Positions 8,718 through 17,113 of a stretch of 35,741 nt of DNA are shown here, piece by piece. The position numbers and the translations under genes are program-made. Within the stretch, counting starts at the first letter, position 1, and every line of letters starts with the position of its first letter. The notes beneath the pieces are model-generated. The model ran no database searches. It was not told the DNA's origin and was given only the letters and a program-made list of their open reading frames with translations. Origin of the DNA: Massilia norwichensis (lineage in GTDB: Bacteria > Pseudomonadota > Gammaproteobacteria > Burkholderiales > Burkholderiaceae_D); contig NZ_JANUGX010000043.1 of assembly GCF_024753245.1 (NCBI RefSeq), positions 1 through 35,741 of the forward strand, written 5' to 3'.

Positions 8718-9644
8718 ATGCCTAGCCTGAACGCCAACGGCATCCGCATCGCCTTCGACACCGCCGGCGATCCGAAAGCCACTCCCTTGCTGCTGATCTC
8801 CGGCCTCGGTTTGCAACTGACCGCCTGGCCGGACGCGTTCGTCGAAGGACTGGTCGAGCTCGGCTTTTACGTGATCCGTTACGATAATCGCGACACCGGC
8901 CTGTCCACCAAGTTCGAACATGCTGGCACGCCCAACCTGGGCCTGGCGTGGTTGAAGTCGCTGGTGCGCTGGCCTTTGCGCCCACCCTATACCCTGGAAG
9001 ACATGGCCGACGATGCGGTCGGCGTGCTGTCCGCGCTCGGGGTGGCACGCGCCCACGTGGTGGGCATGTCGATGGGCGGCATGATCGCCCAGCTGATGGC
9101 AGCGAAGTTCCCGTCGCGCGTGCTGAGCCTCACATCCATCATGTCCAGCAGCGGGCGGCGTGGCCTGCCGGGGCCGGCACCTGCCGTCAAGCGCGCGATG
9201 ATGCGCTGGCCGAAACCGGCCGATCTCGACGGCATGGCCGAACACGGCGTGCGCCTGCTGCAGGCGATCGGCAGTCCGACCTATCCGACGCCCGAAAAGC
9301 AGCTCCGGCGGCGGGTCGAGCGCGCGCTGCGCCGCAATTGCTGTCCCGGCGGCGTGGTGCGCCAGATCCTGGCGGTGGCCGCCAGCGGCGACCGCAGCAC
9401 CCAGCTGCGGACCATCGCCGCCCCGACGCTGGTGATCCATGGCGCGGCCGACCCCATGGTGCCGCTGGCCTGCGGTATCGACACCGCCCAGGCGGTCCCG
9501 AACGCGCGCCTGGAAGTCATCGAAGGGATGGGCCACGACCTGCCCACCCAGCTGCTGGAGAGGCTGCTTGCCTTGATCGACGCCCATGCCCACGGTAAGA
9601 TGGCGCCAGACTCGACACCTCCACGCCTCTTCGTCAAACAGTGA
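8718..9644 (+). CDS. Alpha/beta-fold hydrolase
   Basis: 308 residues with a standard alpha/beta hydrolase layout. RYDNRDTGLS is the strand-turn region, the nucleophile elbow is GMSMGG (S118), D is likely in HGAADPMVPL, and the His is in GMGHDLP. No signal peptide. Substrate unknown; similar proteins are often annotated as esterases or aclacinomycin methylesterase-like. It follows tadA after 65 bases and overlaps the LD-carboxypeptidase by 4 bases (GTGA), so the last two genes are translationally coupled. Confidence 0.82.
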   Translation: MPSLNANGIRIAFDTAGDPKATPLLLISGLGLQLTAWPDAFVEGLVELGFYVIRYDNRDTGLSTKFEHAGTPNLGLAWLKSLVRWPLRPPYTLEDMADDAVGVLSALGVARAHVVGMSMGGMIAQLMAAKFPSRVLSLTSIMSSSGRRGLPGPAPAVKRAMMRWPKPADLDGMAEHGVRLLQAIGSPTYPTPEKQLRRRVERALRRNCCPGGVVRQILAVAASGDRSTQLRTIAAPTLVIHGAADPMVPLACGIDTAQAVPNARLEVIEGMGHDLPTQLLERLLALIDAHAHGKMAPDSTPPRLFVKQ

Positions 9645-10567
9645 CCCCAAAAAAACTTGGTATTGCGCTGATCGCGCCGGGCGGCCATGCCCCCGAGCCC
9701 GACGCCATCGCACGCGGCATCGCCCGCCTCGAAGCCCAGGGCATCCTGGTCCATAACTACTACGAGCACGACAAGCGCCACCTGCGCTTCGGCGGCACCG
9801 ACGAAGCCCGCCTGGCGCAGCTCAACGCCGCCGCCGCCGACCCCGAGGTGCAGGTCGTGATGGCGCTGCGCGGGCAGTACGGCATGACGCGCCTGCTGCC
9901 GCATATCGACTTCGACCGCATGGCGGACAGCGGCAAGATCTTCGTCGGCTATTCCGACATCACCGCCTTCCACATGGGCCTCTACGCAAGGCGCGGCGCG
10001 CTCAGCTACGCCGGCCCGATGTTCGCCGGCGATTTCGCTGCGGCCGAGCCGGTCGACTTCACGCTGAACGATTTCTGGCACTGCCTGGCCGGACCGACGC
10101 ATACGGTGACGGGGCAGGGCGAGGGCAATCCGGCCCTCGAGGTCGAAGGCACGGTGTGGGGCGGCAACCTGGCGATGCTGATGTCGCTGGCCGGCACCGA
10201 CTACTTCCCGCAGACGGCCCAGCTCGACGGCGGCATCCTCTTCCTCGAGGACATCGCTGAGCACCCTTACCGGGTCGAGCGCATGCTGCTGCAGCTGATG
10301 CAGACCGGGGTACTGGCACGCCAGCAGGCCATCGTGCTGGGTGACTTTTCGGGCTACCGGCTGTCGCCGGCCGACAATGGCTACAACTTCGACGAAATGC
10401 TGACCTACCTGCGCGCGACCCTGCCGTGCCCGGTCCTGACCGGGCTGGAATTCGGCCATATTCCGCGCCGGGTCACGATTCCTTTCGGCGCGCGCGGGCA
10501 TCTGGTTTCCGGTGACGGCGCCTGGCGCCTGACCCTGGCCGATTACCCGACGGTGCAACTGGGCTGA
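9641..10567 (+). CDS. ldcA: LD-carboxypeptidase (S66 family, LdcA/MccF-like)
   Basis: 308 residues. The S66 fold is recognised from LIAPGG near the N-terminus, the nucleophile in GYSDIT (S105), the segment VWGGNLAMLMSL, a Glu in LEDIAEHPYRVERML and the His in FGHIPRR. LdcA cleaves the terminal D-Ala from murein tetrapeptide L,D-bonds in peptidoglycan recycling and acts in the cytosol; no signal peptide is present, which fits. The start is GTG at 9641, overlapping the hydrolase stop. MccF-type self-immunity peptidases share the family, so the exact substrate is inferred. Confidence 0.85.
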   Translation: MTPKKLGIALIAPGGHAPEPDAIARGIARLEAQGILVHNYYEHDKRHLRFGGTDEARLAQLNAAAADPEVQVVMALRGQYGMTRLLPHIDFDRMADSGKIFVGYSDITAFHMGLYARRGALSYAGPMFAGDFAAAEPVDFTLNDFWHCLAGPTHTVTGQGEGNPALEVEGTVWGGNLAMLMSLAGTDYFPQTAQLDGGILFLEDIAEHPYRVERMLLQLMQTGVLARQQAIVLGDFSGYRLSPADNGYNFDEMLTYLRATLPCPVLTGLEFGHIPRRVTIPFGARGHLVSGDGAWRLTLADYPTVQLG

Positions 10568-10722
10568 GCGCGCCCGACGGATTGCAAGACGCTGATTCGT
10601 CAGGCTAGGCGCCGGTTCGCGGCAAACACTCGGCAAATTGGCAACGTCAGCACGCCACCGAGCCTGCTGGCCAGTGGTAAAATGCACGGTTAATCGAAAA
10701 CCCCTGCAGGAAGGTAAGCCCA

Positions 10723-12324
10723 GTGCTCAGTACAGCCAACATTACGATGCAGTTCGGCGCCAAGCCGCTGTTCGAGAATATTTCCGTCAAATTCGGCGAC
10801 GGCAACCGTTACGGCCTGATCGGCGCGAACGGTTGCGGCAAGTCGACCTTCATGAAAATCCTCGGCGGCGACCTCGAGCCGTCCGCCGGCAACGTCTCGC
10901 TCGACCCGGGCGAGCGCCTCGGTAAGCTCCGCCAGGACCAGTTCGCCTACGAAGACGTGCGCGTGCTGGACGTGGTCATGATGGGCCACACCGAGCTGTG
11001 GAATGCGATCGCCGAGCGCGACGCCATCTACGCGAACCCGGAAGCGACCGACGACGACTACATGAAAGCCGCCGAGCTCGAAGGCAAGGTCGCCGAATAC
11101 GACGGCTACTCGGCCGAAGCGCGCGCCGGCGAACTGCTGCTGGGCCTGGGCATCGCCACCGATCTGCACCAGGGCCCGATGAGCGCCGTGGCACCGGGCT
11201 GGAAGCTGCGCGTGCTGCTGGCCCAGGCCCTGTTCTCGGATCCGGACATCCTGCTGCTGGACGAGCCGACCAACAACCTGGACATCCACACGATTTCCTG
11301 GCTGGCCGACATGCTGAACCAGCGCAACTCGACGATGATCATCATTTCCCACGATCGTCACTTCCTGAACTCGGTCTGCACCCACGTGGCCGACATGGAC
11401 TACGGCACGCTGAAGGTCTATCCGGGTAACTACGACGACTACATGGAAGCGTCGACCCAGGCCCGTAACCAGCAGCTGGCGAACAATGCCAAGGCCAAGG
11501 AAAAAGTGGCCGAGCTGCAGGACTTCGTGCGCCGCTTCTCGGCCAACAAGTCCAAGGCCCGCCAGGCAACTTCGCGCCTGAAGATGATCGACAAGATCAA
11601 GATCGAGGAATTCAAGCCGTCTTCGCGCGCCTATCCGTTCGTGCGCTTCGAAGGCGAGAAGAAGCTGCACCGCCTTGCCGTCGAGACCGAGGGCCTGAGC
11701 AAGTCCTACGACCGCACGCTGTTCAAGAACTTCTCGATCGCGATCGAGGCCGGCGAGCGCGTCGCCATCATCGGCGCCAACGGTGCCGGTAAGACGACGC
11801 TGCTGCGCTGCATCGGCGGTCACGAGATCACCGGCCTGGACGGCGATACCGGCCGCATCAAGTGGGCCGAGAACGCCAATCCGGGCTACATGCCGCAGGA
11901 TCCGACCGAGGAATTCGCGACCGACCTGAACCTGACCGACTGGATGGGCCAGTGGACCAAGGAAGGCGACGACGATCAGGCTGTGCGCTCGATCCTGGGC
12001 CGTCTGCTGTTCGGCGGCGACGAAGTCAAGAAGTCGGTGCGCGTGCTGTCCGGCGGCGAAAAGGGCCGCATGATGTACGGCAAGCTGATGCTGGGCCGTC
12101 ACAACGTACTGCTGCTCGACGAGCCGACCAACCACATGGACATGGAATCGATCGAATCGCTGAACATCGCGCTCGACAAGTACGCCGGCACCATGGTCTT
12201 CGTGTCGCACGACCGCGAGTTCGTGTCCTCGCTGGCGACCCGCATCCTCGAGGTCAAGGAGGATGGCGTCGTCGACTTCCAGGGCAATTACGAGGATTAC
12301 CTGAAGAGCCAGGGTCTGAATTAA
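10723..12324 (+). CDS. ybiT: ABC-F family ATPase YbiT
   Basis: 533 residues closely resembling E. coli YbiT from end to end (MLSTANITMQFGAKPLFENISVKFGDGNRYGLIGANGCGKST). Two ABC domains are present: Walker A motifs at residues 34-42 and 351-359, Walker B LLLDEPTNNLD and its second-domain counterpart, and the signature LSGGEKGR in the second domain. The first-domain signature is the degenerate VAPGWKLR also seen in YbiT. There are no membrane segments. ABC-F proteins bind the ribosomal E site and help stalled translation. The start GTG has AGGAAGG 8 bases upstream. The preceding 155-base gap holds nothing I can identify apart from a probable promoter region. Confidence 0.93.
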   Translation: MLSTANITMQFGAKPLFENISVKFGDGNRYGLIGANGCGKSTFMKILGGDLEPSAGNVSLDPGERLGKLRQDQFAYEDVRVLDVVMMGHTELWNAIAERDAIYANPEATDDDYMKAAELEGKVAEYDGYSAEARAGELLLGLGIATDLHQGPMSAVAPGWKLRVLLAQALFSDPDILLLDEPTNNLDIHTISWLADMLNQRNSTMIIISHDRHFLNSVCTHVADMDYGTLKVYPGNYDDYMEASTQARNQQLANNAKAKEKVAELQDFVRRFSANKSKARQATSRLKMIDKIKIEEFKPSSRAYPFVRFEGEKKLHRLAVETEGLSKSYDRTLFKNFSIAIEAGERVAIIGANGAGKTTLLRCIGGHEITGLDGDTGRIKWAENANPGYMPQDPTEEFATDLNLTDWMGQWTKEGDDDQAVRSILGRLLFGGDEVKKSVRVLSGGEKGRMMYGKLMLGRHNVLLLDEPTNHMDMESIESLNIALDKYAGTMVFVSHDREFVSSLATRILEVKEDGVVDFQGNYEDYLKSQGLN

Positions 12325-12350
12325 TTTTCGTGACGCGAACATAAAAATAA

Positions 12351-12431
12351 CGTGGGCGCGGGGCGCCCGCCCTACGAATCGCAGTAGGGTGGGGTGTTGA
12401 GGCCGAAGGCCTCAACACGAACGTGCCCACG
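12351..12431. repeat. REP/MITE-like multi-stem palindromic element
   Basis: Three successive hairpins are enclosed by a fourth pairing. They are GGGCGC/GCGCCC (12354-12368), CCCTAC/GTAGGG (12370-12389) and a perfect 11-bp GTGTTGAGGCC/GGCCTCAACAC with a 3-base loop (12394-12418). The outer CGTGGGC (12351-12357) can pair with GCCCACG (12425-12431). It fills the gap between ybiT and nadA and ends 19 bases before the nadA start. GTGGGC/CCCTACG modules of this kind resemble dispersed intergenic repeats of Oxalobacteraceae, from memory. Confidence 0.6.
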
Positions 12432-12450
12432 ACACCATGGTGACATCGAT

Positions 12451-13587
12451 ATGAATACCATAGCTCCAATCAAGACTTTCGAATACGACCGTCCGGTCGG
12501 CGGCGTCTGCTCCACCTCGGAAGCCTGGGCGCGCGTACCATCGCCCGTCGAGGCCGCCGAGAAGGCAGCACTCAAAGACCGCATCCGCCGCCTGCTGAAG
12601 GAAAAGGAAGCGACCCTGGTGGCCCACTACTACGTGGACGCCGACCTGCAGGACCTGGCCGAAGAGACCGGCGGCTGCGTCTCGGACTCGCTGGAAATGG
12701 CGCGCTTCGGCCGCGACAATCCCGCGAAAACCCTGGTGGTGGCCGGCGTGCGCTTCATGGGCGAGACCGCCAAGATCTTGAGCCCGGAAAAAACCATCCT
12801 GATGCCGGACCTGGACGCGACCTGCTCGCTGGACCTGGGTTGTCCGGCCGACGAGTTCGCGGCCTTCTGCGACCAGCACCCGGACCGCACCGTGGTGGTC
12901 TACGCGAACACCTCCGCCGCCGTGAAGGCGCGCGCCGACTGGATGGTGACCTCGTCGATCGGCCTCGACATCGTCGAACACCTGCACAAGCAGGGCAAGA
13001 AAATCCTGTGGGCGCCCGACCGTCACCTGGGTTCCTACATCCAGAAGAAGACCGGCGCCGACATGCTGCTGTGGCAGGGCTCCTGCCTGGTGCACGACGA
13101 ATTCAAGGGCGTCGAACTCGACCTGCTGCGTGCCGAATACCCGGACGCGAAGGTGCTGGTGCACCCGGAATCGCCGGCCAACGTGGTCGCCCAGGCCGAC
13201 GTGGTCGGCTCGACCACCCAGCTGATCGACGCCGCCCGCACGATGGATGCGACCACTTTCATCGTCGCCACCGACAACGGCATCCTGCACAAGATGCGCG
13301 CCGCCGCGCCGGGCAAGCATTTCATCGATGCGCCGACCGCCGGCAACAGCGCCACCTGCAAGAGCTGCGCGCACTGCCCGTGGATGGCGATGAACGGCCT
13401 GCAGAACCTGGCCGACGTGCTGGAGAAAGGTCACAACGAGATCCACGTCGATCCGGAAACCGGCCGCCAGGCCAAGCGCGCGATCGACCGCATGCTCGAT
13501 TTCGCGGCCGCCAAAAAGGCCAAGGCCCTGCCGACCGGTTCGCTGGAGCAGGAAGCGAAACTCTTCAATGGAATCGGTCCGGCATGA
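12451..13587 (+). CDS. nadA: Quinolinate synthase NadA
   Basis: 378 residues. NadA condenses iminoaspartate with dihydroxyacetone phosphate to quinolinate using a [4Fe-4S] cluster. The three cluster cysteines are C125 (DATCSLDLGC), C212 (QGSCLVHDEF) and C309 (in CKSCAHCPW); spacings of 87 and 97 residues equal those of the E. coli enzyme. AHYYVDADLQDLAEETGG is the typical N-terminal substrate region. The ATG at 12451 is chosen because upstream in-frame sequence belongs to the palindromic repeat. The ribosome binding site is weak. It overlaps nadC by 4 bases (ATGA). Confidence 0.95.
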   Translation: MNTIAPIKTFEYDRPVGGVCSTSEAWARVPSPVEAAEKAALKDRIRRLLKEKEATLVAHYYVDADLQDLAEETGGCVSDSLEMARFGRDNPAKTLVVAGVRFMGETAKILSPEKTILMPDLDATCSLDLGCPADEFAAFCDQHPDRTVVVYANTSAAVKARADWMVTSSIGLDIVEHLHKQGKKILWAPDRHLGSYIQKKTGADMLLWQGSCLVHDEFKGVELDLLRAEYPDAKVLVHPESPANVVAQADVVGSTTQLIDAARTMDATTFIVATDNGILHKMRAAAPGKHFIDAPTAGNSATCKSCAHCPWMAMNGLQNLADVLEKGHNEIHVDPETGRQAKRAIDRMLDFAAAKKAKALPTGSLEQEAKLFNGIGPA

Positions 13588-14459
13588 CGACACTGCGCAA
13601 CCCCCATGCCGAAGAAGGCGCGTTCGACGAGAAGCTGCAGGCCGCGTTCGAGCAGAATCTGCTGGCCGCGCTGCTGGAAGACGTCGGCACCGGCGACCTG
13701 ACCGGCAAGCTGGTGCCCGAGGAACCACGCGCGAAAGCCCGCGTGATCGTCCGCGAACAAGCCGTGCTGTGCGGCGCGCCCTGGTTCGAAGGCATCATGC
13801 TGGCCGTCGACCAGGATATCGAGATCGACTGGCAGTATGCCGAAGGCGACCTGATGGCGGCCGATTCCGTGGTCTGCACCATCGAAGGTTCGCCGCGCTC
13901 GCTGCTGACGGCCGAGCGCTCGGCCCTGAACTTCCTGCAGCTGCTGTCCGGCGTGGCAAGCGCCACGCGCACGTATGTGGATGTGGTGGCCGGCACCCGC
14001 GCGAAGATCCTCGACACCCGCAAGACCCTGCCGGGCCTGCGCCAGGCGCAGAAGTACGCGGTGCGCGTGGGCGGCGGCGCCAACCAGCGCATGGCGCTCT
14101 ACGACGGCATCCTGATCAAGGAAAACCACATCGCGGCAGCGGGCGGCATCACCCCGGCGCTGCGTGCGGCGGCCGAGTTGAATGCGGGCGTGACGATTCA
14201 GGTCGAGGTCGAGTCGATCGCCGAGCTCGAAGAAGCGCTGGCGGCCGGCGCGGTCTCGATCCTGCTCGACAACTTCGATCTGGACATGATGCGCGAAGCA
14301 GTGCGCATCAATGGCGGCCGCGCGCTGTTGGAAGCCTCGGGCGGCATCAATATGCAGACCGTGCGTGCGATCGCCGAGACCGGCGTCGACCGCATCTCGA
14401 TCGGCAGCCTGACCAAGGATGTGAAGGCGACCGATTATTCGCTGCGTATCATCGGTTAA
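13584..14459 (+). CDS. nadC: Nicotinate-nucleotide pyrophosphorylase NadC
   Basis: 291 residues. NadC joins quinolinate to PRPP with decarboxylation to give nicotinate mononucleotide, the step after NadA. Characteristic segments are LLEDVGTGDLTG, ERSALNFLQLLSGVAS, ILDTRKTLPGLRQAQKYAV, KENHIAAAGG, VEVESIAELEEAL and ILLDNFD. The ATG overlaps the nadA stop (ATGA), so the two are translationally coupled. The Nudix gene begins a few bases after its stop. Confidence 0.96.
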   Translation: MTTLRNPHAEEGAFDEKLQAAFEQNLLAALLEDVGTGDLTGKLVPEEPRAKARVIVREQAVLCGAPWFEGIMLAVDQDIEIDWQYAEGDLMAADSVVCTIEGSPRSLLTAERSALNFLQLLSGVASATRTYVDVVAGTRAKILDTRKTLPGLRQAQKYAVRVGGGANQRMALYDGILIKENHIAAAGGITPALRAAAELNAGVTIQVEVESIAELEEALAAGAVSILLDNFDLDMMREAVRINGGRALLEASGGINMQTVRAIAETGVDRISIGSLTKDVKATDYSLRIIG

Positions 14460-14464
14460 AGCCC

Positions 14465-15079
14465 TTGATCCACCATCCCTGCAGGAACGATGACGGCGAA
14501 CTCGTCGTCATCCACCGTCCCAGCGCACCGACACCCCTGGCACACTGGGACGAAGGTGCTGCGCTGGCGACGGCGGTGCCGCTCTGCGGGATGCCTGCCA
14601 GCCTGAACGGCGTCGCCTTGGCGCCAGCCGCTTTGACGCTGCCAGAGGGTGAGGCGGTGGCCGAGCCGCCGTTCACTCTGCCGCCAGGCTTGAGAGCCGC
14701 AGCCGGCGCCGTGGTCCTCGAAGATGACGGCCGCGTCTGGCTGGTGTCGCCGACCAACGGCTTCGGGGGCTACAGCGCGACCTTTCCCAAGGGCCGTGTG
14801 GATGCCGGCGGCAGCCTGCAGCACACGGCGATCCGTGAAGTCTTCGAAGAGTCCGGACTGGTCGTGCGCCTGCGGGCGCACCTGATCGACGTGCGCCGTA
14901 CCCAGACCTATACCCGCTACTACATCGCAAAGCGCATCGGCGGCTGCCCATCAAGCATGGGCTGGGAGACCCAGGCCGTGCACCTGGTGCCGGCCGCCCG
15001 GCTGGAAGAAGTCGCCGTGCATCCGAACGATGCCGCCATCATCGACGCCCTGCGAGCGTGGATGGCGGCGCAGGCCTGA
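14465..15079 (+). CDS. Nudix hydrolase with a variant Nudix box
   Basis: About 204 residues if the TTG at 14465 is the start. A later ATG at 14591 is possible, but the reading frame looks coding from 14465 and leaves only 5 bases after nadC. A proline-rich N-terminal part of about 80 residues precedes the Nudix fold (AAAGAVVLEDDGRVWLVSPTNGFGG). The box spans residues 110-132 and ends in REVFEESGL, so the catalytic REUxEE is intact, but the first Glu is Gly (GRVDAGG). Substrate unknown; position after nadA-nadC makes a pyridine-nucleotide diphosphate plausible but unproven. It lacks a winged-helix tail, so it is not an NrtR regulator. Confidence 0.78.
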   Translation: MIHHPCRNDDGELVVIHRPSAPTPLAHWDEGAALATAVPLCGMPASLNGVALAPAALTLPEGEAVAEPPFTLPPGLRAAAGAVVLEDDGRVWLVSPTNGFGGYSATFPKGRVDAGGSLQHTAIREVFEESGLVVRLRAHLIDVRRTQTYTRYYIAKRIGGCPSSMGWETQAVHLVPAARLEEVAVHPNDAAIIDALRAWMAAQA

Positions 15080-15085
15080 AGCCGC

Positions 15086-16102
15086 TCAGCTACCGCTCTC
15101 GCTGGCCCAGGCCAGCCGTTCTTCCTGGCGGCTGCGCAGGCGCACCGGCTGGCCGACCCGTGTGTTGATCGAATCGATGGCCGCGAGTACCTGTTCCGGA
15201 TTCGCATAATGCGTCATGTGGCCGACACCCGGCTGCAACTGCAGTTCGCTGTCCGCGATGCGCTCGTTGAGGCGCTCGGCATTGTGGCCGAAGTCGACGA
15301 TCCTGTCCTGGGTGCCGGAGACGATCACGGCCGGCACCTTCAGCTCCTGGTAGCGCTTGGACAGCGCCATCGCCGACGGCACCATCAGCGCGGTCTCGGC
15401 CGCGCTGGCGCGCAGTTGGCCGGGCCGCACCGCCATCCACGGCGACAGCCGGCGGAAGGATTCCGCCACCGGCATCGGCGCGAACACTTTCCTGGTGAGC
15501 GGCCGCCACATCATGCGCGTCACCAGTGGCGATACCGTATAGCGGATCAGGTCGCCGACCAGGGGGATGGCCGGCCCCGACAGCAGCGGCGCGTCGAGGC
15601 GCAGGCTCGGGTAGTAATAGCCGGACAGCAGCACCAGGCCACGCACGAAATCCGGCGCGTCCAGCGCCATCGCCAGCGCCACCAGCGTGCCCCAGGAGTG
15701 GCCCAGCACGATGGCGGATTCCACCTCGAGGTCCTGCAGCGCGTGGCGCAGCAGGCGCGCCTGGGCTTGCGGCGTCCAGACCTTGCTGCGCGGACGCTCG
15801 CTGTAGCCGAAGCCGGGACGGTCGAAAGCGATCACGCGGTAGTGTTCGGCAGCGCGGTCCAGCAAGCCGCTGTGGACAAAATCATTGGCCAGTACGCCAT
15901 TCCCGTGCAGCAGCACCAGGGTCGGCCCTTCACCCTTTTCGATGTAATGCAGGCGCACGCCGTCGACTTCCAGGAAACGGCCCTGCGGCGGATTCTCGGC
16001 CTCGGCCTGCTTCGTTTTCGCGCGGACATAGAAAAAGGATGCCGCCAGGCCCAGTCCGGCCCCGATGGCCCCGAGCTGCCAGCCTTTGATGGTGTTCGTC
16101 AC
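15086..16102 (-). CDS. Membrane-anchored alpha/beta hydrolase
   Basis: 338 residues. An N-terminal hydrophobic segment (LGAIGAGLGLAASFFYV, about residues 9-25) without a clear cleavage site suggests an inner-membrane anchor. The hydrolase core follows: LLHGNGV, AFDRPGFGYSERP, nucleophile elbow GHSWGT, Asp in SGTQDRIVDF and His in GVGHMTHY. The sequence resembles haloalkane dehalogenase/epoxide hydrolase-like esterases; substrate unknown. The GTG at 16102 overlaps the sirtuin stop by 4 bases (GTGA), with GGGGGA upstream, so it is coupled to the sirtuin gene. Its stop lies 6 bases from the convergent Nudix gene, with no terminator. Confidence 0.82.
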   Translation of the reverse strand: MTNTIKGWQLGAIGAGLGLAASFFYVRAKTKQAEAENPPQGRFLEVDGVRLHYIEKGEGPTLVLLHGNGVLANDFVHSGLLDRAAEHYRVIAFDRPGFGYSERPRSKVWTPQAQARLLRHALQDLEVESAIVLGHSWGTLVALAMALDAPDFVRGLVLLSGYYYPSLRLDAPLLSGPAIPLVGDLIRYTVSPLVTRMMWRPLTRKVFAPMPVAESFRRLSPWMAVRPGQLRASAAETALMVPSAMALSKRYQELKVPAVIVSGTQDRIVDFGHNAERLNERIADSELQLQPGVGHMTHYANPEQVLAAIDSINTRVGQPVRLRSRQEERLAWASESGS

Positions 16103-17013
16103 AGTGTTCCCCCGTCGAGTTGAATGGATGGTGTGTGTTTGTCTCCTGAGCGTGTCCGTTCGAGCAGTTCGAGCACAAGCGGCAGGAGCTGTTCGCTGGA
16201 CGCTTCGATTTTGATGTCGAGAAGATCGTCGGCGCGCGTGCGGCCGAGGTTGATGGCGGCGATCGGCTTGCCGCTGGCATTGGCCATGCGGCAAAAGCGG
16301 AAGCCCGAATAGACCATCAGCGAGGAGCCGACCACCAGCAGCGCGTCGGCGCGCTCCATCTGGTCGAGGGCGATGGCGGTGCGCGCCGGCGGCACGTTGT
16401 CGCCGAAAAAGACGACGTTGGGCATCAGGGTGCCGCCGCAGCACACGCAGGCCGGCAGGCGGAAGGTCGCCAGCTCGGCCGGCTCGACCGAGGCGTCGCC
16501 GTCCGGCAGCGGCGTGGCGTCGGCATGCAGCATGTGCGGGTTGGCGTCCGCCAGTTGCCCCTGCACGAAGGCGCGCGGGAACAGCGCCGAGCAGTCCAGA
16601 CAGACGACCGTGTGGATATTGCCGTGCAGTTCAAGCACGCTGTGGCTGCCGGCCTGGCCGTGCAGTCCGTCGACGTTCTGGGTCAGCACCGAGCCGATCC
16701 TGCCGATCTTTTCGAGGCCGGCGATTGCGTAATGGCCGGGATTCGGCCGCGCTTTGGACAGCACCGGCCAGCCGATCATGCTGCGCGCCCAATAGCGCTT
16801 CTGGACGTGTTCGTACTTGCGGAAATCCGGCCCATGGATGGGCGGACGGCCGCGGCGGGTGCCGTCGCGGTCGCGGTAGTCGGGGATGCCGGAAGCGGTG
16901 GACAGGCCGGCGCCGGTCAGCACCAGGGCGCGCGGGTGACGGTCCAGGAATTCCGCGAGTTGTGCCGCACGATCGTGTGCCGCGTGATCATGGGCGGTCA
17001 AACCTTCTGCCAT
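16099..17013 (-). CDS. Sir2-family NAD-dependent protein deacylase (SIRT4-like)
   Basis: 304 residues. NAD-binding motifs GAGLSTASGIPDYR (34-47) and TQNVDGLH (111-118) and the catalytic His130 in ELHG are all present. A zinc site is formed by CLDC (138-141) and a later CVCC. The long insert and overall pattern resemble class II (SIRT4-type) sirtuins. The enzyme removes acyl groups from lysine while splitting NAD+ to nicotinamide and O-acyl-ADP-ribose. The start at 17013 has GAGGAAA about 9 bases upstream. It sits between nadB and nadA-nadC, and is translationally coupled to the downstream hydrolase. Confidence 0.92.
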   Translation of the reverse strand: MAEGLTAHDHAAHDRAAQLAEFLDRHPRALVLTGAGLSTASGIPDYRDRDGTRRGRPPIHGPDFRKYEHVQKRYWARSMIGWPVLSKARPNPGHYAIAGLEKIGRIGSVLTQNVDGLHGQAGSHSVLELHGNIHTVVCLDCSALFPRAFVQGQLADANPHMLHADATPLPDGDASVEPAELATFRLPACVCCGGTLMPNVVFFGDNVPPARTAIALDQMERADALLVVGSSLMVYSGFRFCRMANASGKPIAAINLGRTRADDLLDIKIEASSEQLLPLVLELLERTRSGDKHTPSIQLDGGTL

Positions 17014-17113
17014 TGTGGTGTTTCCTCGTTGGGATTCTTCCCAGGAGATCCTAACACCTTGCTCCGCGGATGGTCGCGCAGGAGGCTGGCAGCGCAATGA
17101 GCCGAGCCGGACC

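Noticed and set aside
10690..12342. 550-codon minus-strand frame opposite ybiT
   Set aside because: Antisense shadow; the plus-strand product is an end-to-end YbiT match with Walker motifs.
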